Shown here piece after piece: positions 7,428 to 16,190 of a stretch of DNA of 64,000 nucleotides. How positions within the stretch are numbered: position 1 is the stretch's first letter; every line of letters begins with the position of its first letter. Source of the stretch: Sinomonas atrocyanea (GTDB lineage Bacteria; Actinomycetota; Actinomycetes; Actinomycetales; Micrococcaceae); contig NZ_JAUSRH010000005.1 of NCBI RefSeq assembly GCF_030811715.1, positions 1-64,000 on the forward strand. The letters are read 5' to 3'. The notes under the pieces were generated by a model, which made no database searches, was not told the DNA's origin, and saw only the letters and a program-made list of their open reading frames with translations. The translations under genes were made by a program, and so were the position numbers.

Positions 7428-8947
7428 GCCTCCTGCGTCTCGGGGGCGAGGTTCTCGAAGATGATGTCGGCGCCGTCGTCGAGGGCCTCGTCGTGCGGGG
7501 CGACGACGATCTGGCGCACGTAGTGGCCGAAGTGGTCGCGGATGCGGGCCAGGCGCTCCTCGTTGGCGGTGGCGCGGGCCTTGCGGTTCTTCGACGGGAG
7601 GGCCGGCTGGGTGACCAGGAGGATGCCGCGGCTGAGCTTGTCGGCGAAGCCCATGTCCACGAGCGTGTCCACGGTCGCCGCGAGGGTCTTGGAGGAGTCT
7701 TCCTTGTTCATCGCCACGAGCACGATCTCGTCCGCGATCTCCACGGCGGCCTGCCAGGTTCCGGCGGTGGAGGCGTTGCCGGTGTCCACGAGGGCGAGGT
7801 GGTAGAACTGCCGCAGCACCGTGTGGAGCTGCACGAACGCGCTCCCGTCGATGACCTCCTTGTCCCCGGCCTGGTTCTGGGAGGCGAGGACGTGGAACTT
7901 GTTCTCGCCCTGGGCGCGCACGTAGTTGACGAGCTCGTGGGCGTTGGAGGGCTGGGCGAAGCGGTCGATGTTGGCCAGGAGGTCCGCGGCCGTGTGGTCG
8001 TGGCTGGCCTGCATGGCGCGGTCGCCGAGGGTTCCCTTGTTCTCGTTGTTGTCCCAGGCGAGGACGTTGCCGCCGCGGACGCGGCCGAGTGTCGCGGCCG
8101 TGAGGTAGCAGCTCGTGGTCTTCGAGGCGCCCCCCTTGAGGTTCACGAACACGACGCACTTGTGGCCGGCGAGGCCGCGCTGCACCGAGGCGCGCCACTC
8201 GCGGCGGGTCATCTCCCGCTCCCCCGGTGCCAGGCGCAGGGCGCCTCCGGAGAGGGTGTTGACCGCACCCTGCCAGCCCTCGCGCGCTGGGCTCTGGGGG
8301 ACGGCGGGCCTGGAGGCGGCGAAGTCGGCAGCGGTGGGACGGCGGCGCCGCTCGCGCAGCGGCGCCTCGCTGCGGGCGTCGTCGCGGGCGCCGTCGCGGG
8401 CCTCCTCGCGGATCGGCGCGGCTGCAGCCTCCCGGGCCGAGGCGGAGGCAGCCGCCGGGGCATGCGTTGGCGGCGCAGGCGTGGCTGCCGCCCGCTCGAA
8501 CGACGCCGGCTCGAACGCCGGTGCCTCAAACGGCGCCGGCTCAAACGAGGCCGGCTCGAACGAGGCCGGCTCGAACGACGGCGCGTGCGAGGGGAACGCC
8601 GGCGCAACGGCCGCAGGGTCGATGGACGGCGAGGCGTGGGCCGGGGCGTGGGCAGGCGCCGGCGGGACGCCGAGGGACGCGTCGAACCCGGACGGGCCCG
8701 CCGATCCGTACGGGGCATCCACGGCGAACTCGCCGTTGCCGTGCACGAGCAGTCGCTGCTCACCGGCCGGCTCGGAGATCTTCAGGTGCACGGGGGCGTC
8801 GATCTCGGCGGCGGTGGCCACGGCGGTTGCGTGGACGGACTCGCGGGCCGTTTCGAGGTCGGGATAGGCGGTGCGCCAGGTCCTGCCGTCGGAGCCGGTG
8901 ATCTGGGCCTCGCCCGTGACGGACAGCACTGCGTCGATCTGAGTCAT
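7388..8947 (-). CDS. MinD/ParA-like P-loop ATPase with proline-rich N-terminus
   Basis: 519 aa. Residues 1-70 form a small domain, 95-225 are a Pro/Ala-rich linker with five or more FEPAS-type pentapeptides (residues 124-151), and from about 262 a MinD/ParA fold follows. The Walker A is deviant: KGGASKTTS (271-279), with Ser in place of the usual Gly before Lys. A later motif LALVDTGN fits Walker A-prime/B. Such proteins position plasmids, secretion systems or membrane complexes by ATP-driven membrane or DNA binding, but no parB, WXG100 or FtsK-like partner is seen next to it. The start at 8947 follows AGAGAGGGA. A 240-bp gap holding the divergent promoters separates it from the flavodoxin gene. 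Confidence 0.8.
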   Translation of the reverse strand: MTQIDAVLSVTGEAQITGSDGRTWRTAYPDLETARESVHATAVATAAEIDAPVHLKISEPAGEQRLLVHGNGEFAVDAPYGSAGPSGFDASLGVPPAPAHAPAHASPSIDPAAVAPAFPSHAPSFEPASFEPASFEPAPFEAPAFEPASFERAAATPAPPTHAPAAASASAREAAAAPIREEARDGARDDARSEAPLRERRRRPTAADFAASRPAVPQSPAREGWQGAVNTLSGGALRLAPGEREMTRREWRASVQRGLAGHKCVVFVNLKGGASKTTSCYLTAATLGRVRGGNVLAWDNNENKGTLGDRAMQASHDHTAADLLANIDRFAQPSNAHELVNYVRAQGENKFHVLASQNQAGDKEVIDGSAFVQLHTVLRQFYHLALVDTGNASTAGTWQAAVEIADEIVLVAMNKEDSSKTLAATVDTLVDMGFADKLSRGILLVTQPALPSKNRKARATANEERLARIRDHFGHYVRQIVVAPHDEALDDGADIIFENLAPETQEAYLEATAAIVDGL

Positions 8948-9187
8948 CGGTCCCTCTCTCTTCACCCGCGGTGGGCGCCCCTGCCCCGGAGCGGGGCCGT
9001 GCGGTCTGGGGAGACGGGCGGTCCCGCCCCAACAGACCGCCAAGGCAGCTTACGGCATCGGTGAAGGGCATGACAGCTGCATCCCGGCCCGGCGGCCGCA
9101 CAGGTTCGGGTCTTTGGGCCGTGTCGCCCCCGGCGGAGGCAGAACAGAATCTCCCTACAGCCCTGGAGACTCCTGGAGGGGGCCACC

Positions 9188-9739
9188 GTGAAGCGCGTTC
9201 TCCTCGCCTATGGCGCGGCCGGCGGGCAGACCGCGAAGATCGGCGACGTCGTGGCCGAGGTCCTCCGCTCGCACGACATCGAGGCCACCCTCATAGACCT
9301 CAAGACCGTCCACGACGCAGACCCTGCCCCGTACGACGGCGCCGTGGTGGGCGCCTCCGTCCACCTGGGCCGGCACGACAGGCACGTGGTGGACTTCATC
9401 CGGGCGCACGCGGACACGCTCAACCGCATGCCCACCGCGTTCTTCTCGGTGAGCCTCGCGGTCGAGGTGGACCCCGCCGAGGCCAGGGGCTACGTCGAGC
9501 GGTTCGAGCAGGAGACCGGCTGGCGGCCCGACCGGGTGGCACTGTTCGGCGGCGCGCTCGTCTACACCCACTACGGGTTCGTCCGCCGGCACCTCATGAA
9601 GAGGTGGGCCGAGGGGCAGAAGCCCGGGCTCGGCACCGACGTGAGCCGCGACTACGTGTACACGGAGTGGGACGCGGTCCGCCGGTTCGCCGAGGACGTC
9701 GCCGCGGATGTCAACGCCAGCGGGACGCCCCGGGCCTGA
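9188..9739 (+). CDS. Flavodoxin-domain protein, HemG-like
   Basis: 183 aa. N-terminal MKRVLLAYGAAGGQTAKI is a flavodoxin FMN-phosphate loop with an altered T/S-x-T/S pattern. VVGASVHLGRHDRHVVDFI and TAFFSVSLA match the HemG-type menaquinone-dependent protoporphyrinogen oxidase subgroup. It is likely an FMN-binding oxidoreductase. The GTG start follows GGAGGGG at ideal spacing. Two membrane-protein genes follow on the same strand 27 and 55 bp apart, possibly one operon. A haem role is uncertain, as actinobacteria normally use other enzymes for this step. Confidence 0.78.
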   Translation: MKRVLLAYGAAGGQTAKIGDVVAEVLRSHDIEATLIDLKTVHDADPAPYDGAVVGASVHLGRHDRHVVDFIRAHADTLNRMPTAFFSVSLAVEVDPAEARGYVERFEQETGWRPDRVALFGGALVYTHYGFVRRHLMKRWAEGQKPGLGTDVSRDYVYTEWDAVRRFAEDVAADVNASGTPRA

Positions 9740-9766
9740 CCGGCCCGGACAGCCGGGAGAATCCGC

Positions 9767-10399
9767 ATGACCCCACCGAAGGACGTCCCCCCGTACTCCG
9801 CGTTCGTGACGAAGGCCCTCGTCCGGGGCCTCGCCTGGGACGTCGGACTGCCCGTGGTCACCTACTATGCCCTGCATCTGTTCGGCGCGGGCGACTGGGC
9901 CGCCCTGCTGTCCGCCACCCTCGTCGCGGCCGCCCGCGTCGCGCTGGTCGCGATCCGCCACCATTCGCTCAACGCCTTCGGCCTGCTCATGGTGATCGTG
10001 TTCGGACTCGGCCTGGTGCTGTCCTTCGTCACAGGAGATCCGAGGTTCCTGCTGCTGAAGGACTCGATCACCACGGCCGTCGTCGGCCTCACCTTCCTGT
10101 CTATGGCCGCGCTGGGGCATCCCCTGACCCTGGAGGCTGCGCGCAGCTGGAGCCCGGACCGCGCCGCGGAGCTCCTGACCCAGTTCCGCACGAGCGCCCC
10201 CGCCCGGCGATGGCACCTGAAGATGTCGGTGGTGTGGGGGCTGGGAATGCTCGCCGAGGCGGCGGTGCGGGTGCCGCTCGTCTACCTGCTGCCCATCGAC
10301 GTGATGGTGGTGGTCTCGGCCGCCCTGACCGTGGCTGCCTTCGGCGCGCTCATCCTGTGGACCGGGCGGGACCTCAGGCGGCAGCGTGCCTCGGCGTGA
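9767..10399 (+). CDS. VC0807-type conserved membrane protein
   Basis: 210 aa with six predicted hydrophobic helices and a charged cytoplasmic stretch (SWSPDRAAELLTQFRTSAPARRWH). The pattern of an intermediate-length six-helix protein with the motif LLLKDSITTAVVGLTFL resembles the VC0807 family of unknown function. The ATG follows GGGAGAATCCGC. Co-directional with the flavodoxin gene upstream and the MFS gene downstream. No catalytic motif is visible. Confidence 0.7.
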   Translation: MTPPKDVPPYSAFVTKALVRGLAWDVGLPVVTYYALHLFGAGDWAALLSATLVAAARVALVAIRHHSLNAFGLLMVIVFGLGLVLSFVTGDPRFLLLKDSITTAVVGLTFLSMAALGHPLTLEAARSWSPDRAAELLTQFRTSAPARRWHLKMSVVWGLGMLAEAAVRVPLVYLLPIDVMVVVSAALTVAAFGALILWTGRDLRRQRASA

Positions 10400-10454
10400 C
10401 CCACCCGGACAGCGGAACCTTGGCACCGCCTCCCCCGCGTGCAAGCCTCGGACC

Positions 10455-11690
10455 GTGACCACCGTGAGGCGCCCCCGCTGGCTGACCCGCAACGTCGCGA
10501 CTCTCTCCGGTGTGAGCTTCCTGCAGGACGCCGCGAGCGAGCTGCTGTACCCGATCCTGCCGATCTTCCTCACCACCGTGCTCGGCGCCCCGGCCGCGGT
10601 GGTCGGCGCGGTCGAGGGCGCGGCGGAGGGCGCGGCCTCGCTGACCAAGATCGTGGCCGGGCGGCTCGCGGACCGGTCCTCGAAGCGGCGCCTGATCGGC
10701 CTCGGCTACGGGCTCGCGGCGGTGGGCAAGCTCATCATCGCCGTCGCGGGCTCGTGGCCGGTGGTGCTCGTTGCGCGCTGCGTGGACCGCCTCGGCAAAG
10801 GCATCCGCGGCGCACCCCGCGACGCCCTCCTCATGGAGGGCGTGGAAGCGGACAGCCGCGGCCGGATCTTCGGCTTCCACCGGATGGCGGACACTCTCGG
10901 CGCCGTGGTCGGGCCCGCCCTCGGCCTCGTCCTCTACGAGCTGTTCCACCGGCAGATCGCGCCGCTGCTGTGGGTCGCCGTGGTGCCGGCCGTCCTCTCG
11001 GTGCTGCTCGTCGCCGTGGTGCGGGAACAGCGCAGGGCCCCCGCCGCCGTCGTGCGCCAGGGGGTGCCGCGACGCACGACGCCGGCCGCGCACCCGGGCG
11101 GCCCGGCCCGCCTCCCGGCGCGGCTGCGGCTGCTCATCGGGGGGCTGGCGGTGTTCTCGCTCGTCAACTTCCCGGACGCGCTCCTGCTGCTGCGGGCGCA
11201 CGATCTGGGGCTGACGACCGAGGGCGTGATCGGCGCGTACATCCTCTACAACGTGGCGTACGCGGGCCTGTCGTATCCAGCGGGGGCGCTGTCCGACCGG
11301 CTCCCGCGCCACCTCGTGTTCGCCGCGGGGCTCGGCTGCTTCGCGGCAGGCTACCTGGGCCTCGGGCTCATCAGCGAACCCGGATGGGTGTTCCCGGTGC
11401 TGACCGTGTACGGCGGGTTCGCGGCGGCGACCGACGGCGTGGGCAAGGCGTGGGTCTCGAGCCTCGCCCCGGCGCAGGTGCAGGGCCGCGCGCAGGGGCT
11501 GTTCCAGGGGCTCACCGGCGGCGGCGTCCTCGTCGCCGGGATCTGGGCAGGGCTCGCGTGGGGCGACGCCGGCCGCGTGCCGCTGCTGGTGAGCGGGGCC
11601 GCGGGGCTGCTGCTCGCCGTCGGCCTCGTCGTGGCGGGCCGGCGGCTGGGTGCCGCCATTCCGCCGCGCGCTGCTCACCCTGCGCAGTGA
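10455..11690 (+). CDS. MFS transporter
   Basis: 411 aa with twelve helices. The MFS loop 2-3 motif is GRLADRSSKRRLIGLGY and the following DRLGKGIRGAPRDALLMEG is typical of a subgroup often labelled FsrR-like or fosmidomycin-resistance-like. The GTG start at 10455 is chosen because upstream in-frame sequence is low-complexity and overlaps the preceding gene. It is likely a proton-driven efflux pump in the membrane; the substrate is unknown. Confidence 0.82.
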   Translation: MTTVRRPRWLTRNVATLSGVSFLQDAASELLYPILPIFLTTVLGAPAAVVGAVEGAAEGAASLTKIVAGRLADRSSKRRLIGLGYGLAAVGKLIIAVAGSWPVVLVARCVDRLGKGIRGAPRDALLMEGVEADSRGRIFGFHRMADTLGAVVGPALGLVLYELFHRQIAPLLWVAVVPAVLSVLLVAVVREQRRAPAAVVRQGVPRRTTPAAHPGGPARLPARLRLLIGGLAVFSLVNFPDALLLLRAHDLGLTTEGVIGAYILYNVAYAGLSYPAGALSDRLPRHLVFAAGLGCFAAGYLGLGLISEPGWVFPVLTVYGGFAAATDGVGKAWVSSLAPAQVQGRAQGLFQGLTGGGVLVAGIWAGLAWGDAGRVPLLVSGAAGLLLAVGLVVAGRRLGAAIPPRAAHPAQ

Positions 11691-11778
11691 GAACCGGGGA
11701 CGGCGCTGGGGCGGCATCCCCGGACCGCGGAGGCCACGAAGGCTCCCGCGGCCCGAGGCTCGCTTCATGCCTGGTCCT

Positions 11779-11868
11779 CTACATGGGGTCGGGCCAGTTG
11801 CCGATGCCGCTGGCGGGGCCGATCGCGGTGGGTGTGCCGAGGATCGCTCGGCTGCCGTGGACGTTCAT
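11779..11868 (-). CDS. Possible 29-aa small peptide
   Basis: A 29-codon reading frame starting MNVHGSRAILG and ending GNWPDPM, preceded by AGGAG seven bases before the ATG. It lies 83 bp downstream of the cell-surface protein gene on the same strand. No Cys, no signal peptide and no modification genes are adjacent. The ribosome site and the composition, unlike the surrounding antisense frames, are the only support. Confidence 0.3.
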   Translation of the reverse strand: MNVHGSRAILGTPTAIGPASGIGNWPDPM

Positions 11869-11951
11869 GGTGCATCTCCTGGGTTGACATGGGCGCGCGA
11901 AGGCGCGGGGACGATATCTGTCGCCCGTGAAGAGGGCAGACTCGTCCCCTG

Positions 11952-12824
11952 TCAGCCGGGAGTTGAGCCGGGATCGAACGTGCGGGAGGCAGGCGCGGGG
12001 CAACGGGCCGCCCTAGCGCGCCCGAGGACCAGCAGAGCCGGAATGAGCACAGACCCGGTGAGGGCCAGCGGAACCGGCGAGCCCCCGCCCAGCCCGGTGG
12101 CGGTCCCGGATGTCCCCGAGGTCGGCACGGGGGCCAGGGGCACGATCGGCCCGCCGTCCGGAGCCGTGGAATCAGTGCTGGCAGAACCTGCGCGGGCGCC
12201 AAACGGGGCCGAGCCCACGCCGTGCACCGGGTCCCAGGGCGCTGCGCTGCCCGAGACGCGACTGACCCGAGCGGCTGCGGGAGCCGGGGTCGCTGGTTGC
12301 GCGGGAGCCGCTGCGGGAGCGGGAGCTTCGGGGACGGCGCCGGAGGCCCGCGTCCCGGCCGACGCCGGAGGCTCGCGCAAGGACGTGATGTCCGTCGGCG
12401 CTGGGAGCCGGTCCGGGATCGACGCGGGGTCGGCCACGGCGGAAGCGACGCCGTCGCCGAGGGACCGCACCGTGAGGGCGATCTGTGAGGCGGCGCTGTC
12501 CGCGACCGGCGTGAGCGGCCTGAGCGGTCGCGCGAGCAGGGGCGCCGCCGAGGACGGCGCCGCCTCGACGGCCGAGGCGACGGCCGACGTCGTGGTCCGC
12601 ACCGTGGAGGCCACCGCCAGCTGGGCGGTCTGGACCGCGGGCTGGCCGGCGAGCGCTGTCACGGCCGGAACGGGCGCGGGCGGGACTGTTGACGAAACAC
12701 TGGATGCCGAGGCCGCGGAGCCCGAGAGGAGCAGCCATCCGAGGCCCAAGCCGGCGGCGAGGCCGGCCCGTCGAGCGAGGGCGAGCGCGAGCGCACGCAC
12801 TCGTGATCCAGGCGTTGACCGCAC
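11952..12824 (-). CDS. Secreted, membrane-anchored Pro/Ala-rich protein
   Basis: 290 aa. The N-terminus has a basic stretch followed by a hydrophobic core and SGSAASA signal cleavage region (about residues 8-42). The middle is rich in Ala, Pro, Ser and Thr with no recognised domain. Near the C-terminus a hydrophobic segment (VPLALTGSVLIPALLVLG) and a basic tail resemble a membrane anchor or a sorting-type tail without a clear LPxTG. The GTG start follows GGAGGAGGGGGAG; in-frame codons upstream lack a signal. Likely surface exposed; function unknown. Confidence 0.65.
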   Translation of the reverse strand: MRSTPGSRVRALALALARRAGLAAGLGLGWLLLSGSAASASSVSSTVPPAPVPAVTALAGQPAVQTAQLAVASTVRTTTSAVASAVEAAPSSAAPLLARPLRPLTPVADSAASQIALTVRSLGDGVASAVADPASIPDRLPAPTDITSLREPPASAGTRASGAVPEAPAPAAAPAQPATPAPAAARVSRVSGSAAPWDPVHGVGSAPFGARAGSASTDSTAPDGGPIVPLAPVPTSGTSGTATGLGGGSPVPLALTGSVLIPALLVLGRARAARCPAPASRTFDPGSTPG

Positions 12825-12973
12825 CTCCCCCTCCTCCCAGACAAGGGTTCGCTTGCCACGCAGTGCGCCCATGCTAGGCCGCACGAGCCGACACCGCCAG
12901 ACTCGGATCGACCTCATCGGCCAGCCGACCCGGCAGCGGGAACTTGGGCTTGCCCTGGCGGTCGCGCAACCTC

Positions 12974-12988
12974 TTCCGGCCAGTGGAA
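12974..12988. promoter_or_regulatory. TTCC-N7-GGAA palindrome
   Basis: ttccggccagtggaa, about 100 bp upstream of the small gene at 13088 and between divergent genes. Same form as the sites at 2003, 4797 and 62887. Support is weak without a regulator next to it. Confidence 0.3.
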
Positions 12989-13087
12989 GCCGGCCCGCGC
13001 CCGGCTTTCCCCGTCCAAGGCAGGGCCCCTACACTCGACCCCGCAGCCCTGTGGTCGTTAAGCAGAAGCGTCACGAGGAGGACGGTC

Positions 13088-13333
13088 ATGGTCGACGTCA
13101 CCGGCATGCTCCACGCCCTTCGGCCCGAGGAGCTCCAAACGCTCCGATCCCGTGGTCCCGCCCAGATTCTGGACGAGGCGCTGCTGGAGGCCATCGATAC
13201 CGCGGCGGGCGGTCCCGGGGAGGGACGCGGGTACTACGTGGTCCACGGGCACCTCTGGCCGGTGGAGAACCGGGAGTACCACCTCCGGGCTGACGTTGCC
13301 GAGGAGCTGTTCGGGCCGGAGGCACCCGCCTGA
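13088..13333 (+). CDS. Small conserved-looking hypothetical protein
   Basis: 81 aa, acidic, no membrane segment. It begins MVDVTGMLHALRPEE and ends VAEELFGPEAPA. The ATG follows GAGGAGG at good spacing and a strong hairpin terminator follows the stop, so it looks like a genuine monocistronic gene. It is not recognised as any named family. Confidence 0.6.
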   Translation: MVDVTGMLHALRPEELQTLRSRGPAQILDEALLEAIDTAAGGPGEGRGYYVVHGHLWPVENREYHLRADVAEELFGPEAPA

Positions 13334-13354
13334 GGGTCGCCAATGTCGCAGAGG

Positions 13355-13383
13355 AGGGCGGGGGTCGCTACGACCCCCGCCCT
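13355..13383. terminator. Bidirectional terminator
   Basis: Perfect 13-bp stem (agggcgggggtcg / cgacccccgccct) with a 3-base loop, between the convergent small gene and the minus-strand ygc-type operon. Confidence 0.85.
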
Positions 13384-13406
13384 TCCTTCATCCCTGAAGC
13401 TACGGG

Positions 13407-14714
13407 CTAGCCTGCCGCGGGGAGTGCTGCGCCCACGGTGGCGGCCTCTGCGGCCCTCCGCCTCTTCATGAGCACCGCGAAGTAGGCCGCCGCACCGGCC
13501 CCGATGACGCCGATCACGGCCGTGACGATGAAGAACAGGCTGTTGGCGCCCGCGACGTCCTTGCCGAACGCTGCGTAGATGGCACCGCTGATCTGCGGGA
13601 TGACGATGTCGGGGAGGTAGCCGACGAAGGAGATGATCCCGATCGCGATGCCGGTCGCGGCGGCGGGCACGCGGCAGTCGTCGAGCAGGGACCAGTAGAC
13701 GCCGCGGATGGCGTAGAGGAACAGGCCCACGGCCACCACGAGCACGTCTGCCACGGCGGTGGATCCGCTGGGGAGAAGGCTCAGGCCGACCAGTCCTGCT
13801 GCCGCGGCGGTCATGGCGACGGCGAGGACGCGGGACTTGCCGAGCCTGTCGGCGAGGTAGCCTCCGCCGAATCCGCCGATCGGGCGCATCCAGAGCATGA
13901 TCACGGTGACGCCGCCGGCGTTGACGGGCGAGACCGCGAGGTTCACGTTGAGGAATCCGGAGAAGTAGTAGTGGGCCCAGAAGAGGGTGTAGCCGCAGAA
14001 GAGGACGATGCTCATGACCCAGACTTCGCGGATCTTGAGGATGCGGCGCACGGCGGCGAACGTGGACTCGACGGGCTCGTCCCGGGTGGCCTTCTCCTTG
14101 GTGTCCCCGTCCGAGAGGACGAAGAAGATCAGCACGGCGATGGCGATGAGGACCGCGCAGTACATGTAGACCACGGCCTGGAAGCCGGCCTTGGAGGACG
14201 CGAAGTCGGGGGTGCCGCCCCCGGCGAAGACGGCGAAGAGTCCCACGGCGCAGCTGGCGAGGATCGCCTCGACCAGCCCTCGTCCGCCGTCCAGGGCGCC
14301 GAAGTACTTGCCCTCCTCGCTCTTGTCGGCCAAGAGGCTCACGGTCTTGAGGATCGCGCTCCAGAACGTGAAGACGGTTGCGAAGCCCCAGGCGAGGTAG
14401 ACGTACAGCAGCATGGACTTGTCCGGGACCTGGGCGTAGAACAGCCCGGTGACGGCGGTGACGGCCAGCGAGAACACGATCAGGTACCGCACCGGGATCC
14501 TGTCGGCCAGCCAGCCGCTGGGGATGTAGCCGATCACAAAGATGATTCCCAGCATCGAGTAGAGGTCGGCGAGCTCGGAGTTGCTCAGGTGGAACACCGT
14601 CAGGATGGTGGCTTCGAAGTTCTGGCGCAGGTAGACCAGGGGGTAGATCGCCCCGGCGGCCAGGATGAGCAAGGCGAGCTGAAAAATCTTCTTCGATCTG
14701 CCGAGCTTAGGCAT
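13407..14714 (-). CDS. MFS transporter of the YqcE/YihN type
   Basis: 435 aa with twelve helices. RGVYWSLLDDCRVPAAATGIA and SFVGYLPDIVIP are the family signature of enterobacterial YqcE/YihN carriers for sugar-acid-like solutes. The start ATG at 14714 overlaps the end of the kinase gene (ATGCCTAA), which implies translational coupling. It is the last gene of a five-gene operon (regulator, FAD-linked dehydrogenase, SDR, kinase, carrier) and presumably imports its substrate. A bidirectional terminator closes the operon at 13355-13383. Confidence 0.88.
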   Translation of the reverse strand: MPKLGRSKKIFQLALLILAAGAIYPLVYLRQNFEATILTVFHLSNSELADLYSMLGIIFVIGYIPSGWLADRIPVRYLIVFSLAVTAVTGLFYAQVPDKSMLLYVYLAWGFATVFTFWSAILKTVSLLADKSEEGKYFGALDGGRGLVEAILASCAVGLFAVFAGGGTPDFASSKAGFQAVVYMYCAVLIAIAVLIFFVLSDGDTKEKATRDEPVESTFAAVRRILKIREVWVMSIVLFCGYTLFWAHYYFSGFLNVNLAVSPVNAGGVTVIMLWMRPIGGFGGGYLADRLGKSRVLAVAMTAAAAGLVGLSLLPSGSTAVADVLVVAVGLFLYAIRGVYWSLLDDCRVPAAATGIAIGIISFVGYLPDIVIPQISGAIYAAFGKDVAGANSLFFIVTAVIGVIGAGAAAYFAVLMKRRRAAEAATVGAALPAAG

Positions 14715-16164
14715 GGGAGATGGCTCCTTTGTCATCTGTGAGGATCTGGTGGATTCTTTCGAGGATGGGGTCCGTCTGACGGGGTATTTCCCCCGCGACG
14801 GCGCAGAGTTCGGCGTAGAGCGCAGCGTTGTGGGGCGTCGGCTCGAACCGGTCGTGGCGCCGCACCATGTGCTCACGGGCTTCGTCGAAGCCGGTATAGA
14901 TGCCGCAGGCCACGGCGGTGCAGATCGCCGCGCCGAGGCCGGCAGCGTTGCGGACGCCGTTCCTGACGACGGGGACGTTGAAGACGTCGGCGAAGATCTG
15001 CGAGGCGAGGTCGCTGTTCGAGCCGCCTCCGGAGAGGACGAGTGTCTCGACGCCGAGGCTCCGCTCCGCGGCCATCGCGTCCATGTTCCGCTTCATGGTG
15101 AAGGCGATGCCTTCGAGCACGGCCCGGTACATGTGGGCGTAACCGTGGCGTTCGTCGAAGCCGATGAACATCCCCTTCTTGAAGGGCTTGTTCGGCGGAG
15201 CGAGCCAGTCGAGGACGCACAGCAGCCCTTCGCTCCCGGCAGGAACGGCCGAGGCCGCGACGTTGAGGTGCTCCTCACTGCTCAGACCGGCCTCTGCCGC
15301 GGCGAGCGCGATCTCCGTTCCGAGCAGGTCACGGAGCCACGAGACGGTCCACATGCCCCGTCTGATGCCGGCGCACTCGTAGATGTAGCGGTACGGCTCG
15401 GATGCGAAGTTCGAGAAGAAGTTCTGCGGCTCGGGGGCGAACTCCTTTCCCATGACCATGCCCGCGATGTACGTGCCGAGCGAGACCATGCCGGTGCCGC
15501 CGTCCCGGAGTCCCGAACCCAGCGCCTCGGTGGCCTTGTCGTTGGCCGTGTGGACAACGGGCAGGCCCTCGGGGATGCCGGTGTGGCTGGAGAAGGCGCT
15601 GTTGACGTATCCGCCGATGTCCCCCGGCATCTGCAGGCGGTAGAGCATGTCGCGCGGCACCTTGAAGGAGTCGAACGTCTCCCGGTCGTCGAACCAGTCC
15701 CAGGTGCGGACGTCCATCGGCCAGGGGCCGATGTAGTTGGCGACGGTGTCCGTCAGCTCGCCGGTGAGGCGTCCCATGAGGTACCCGGAGGCGGTGGTGA
15801 CATAGGCCACCTCCTCGTTGGTGTGCTCGTAGGGCCTCGACAGCCTGTCGTCCATCCAGCTCTGGACGGGCTCGGCGAGGGTGCCGTCGCTGCGGACCAG
15901 GGCCCTGCAGCAGCGGATGCTGCAGAGCCCGACGCCGACGATCTCGGCGGGGTCGCCCGGGAACGCCTTCATCACCCGGGACGCCGCGGCGACCAAGGAC
16001 GTGTAGAGATCGTCATCCGGGTGCTCAGCGATCCCTGATCCGGGCGTGTGCATGGGCGCCAGCGGCTGGCTCGCCTCGCACACGACCTTCCCGTCCGTGT
16101 CGAAGATGGTGGCCTTCGAACTCTGCGATCCCCCGTCGAGTCCGATGATGTACTTGCCGGTCAT
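14707..16164 (-). CDS. ygcE: FGGY-family carbohydrate kinase, YgcE-like
   Basis: 485 aa. The N-terminal phosphate loop IGLDGGSQSSKATIFD and the C-terminal LSGGGSNSDLASQIFADVF are the ATPase-fold motifs of the FGGY family (xylulose, glycerol, ribulose and related kinases). Gene order and length match ygcE of the E. coli ygc cluster. It should phosphorylate the keto product made by the adjacent dehydrogenases, in the cytoplasm. The ATG lies 26 bp after the SDR stop. The substrate is unknown in E. coli as well. Confidence 0.88.
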   Translation of the reverse strand: MTGKYIIGLDGGSQSSKATIFDTDGKVVCEASQPLAPMHTPGSGIAEHPDDDLYTSLVAAASRVMKAFPGDPAEIVGVGLCSIRCCRALVRSDGTLAEPVQSWMDDRLSRPYEHTNEEVAYVTTASGYLMGRLTGELTDTVANYIGPWPMDVRTWDWFDDRETFDSFKVPRDMLYRLQMPGDIGGYVNSAFSSHTGIPEGLPVVHTANDKATEALGSGLRDGGTGMVSLGTYIAGMVMGKEFAPEPQNFFSNFASEPYRYIYECAGIRRGMWTVSWLRDLLGTEIALAAAEAGLSSEEHLNVAASAVPAGSEGLLCVLDWLAPPNKPFKKGMFIGFDERHGYAHMYRAVLEGIAFTMKRNMDAMAAERSLGVETLVLSGGGSNSDLASQIFADVFNVPVVRNGVRNAAGLGAAICTAVACGIYTGFDEAREHMVRRHDRFEPTPHNAALYAELCAVAGEIPRQTDPILERIHQILTDDKGAISHA

Positions 16165-16190
16165 GGTTGGGTCCTAGTCTGCTGGGGCGC

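Noticed and set aside
8467-8600. Short direct repeats (ggctcgaacgaggcc type), CRISPR-like at first sight
   Set aside because: They are in-frame codons for the FEPAS-type pentapeptides of the ParA-like protein, with no spacers.
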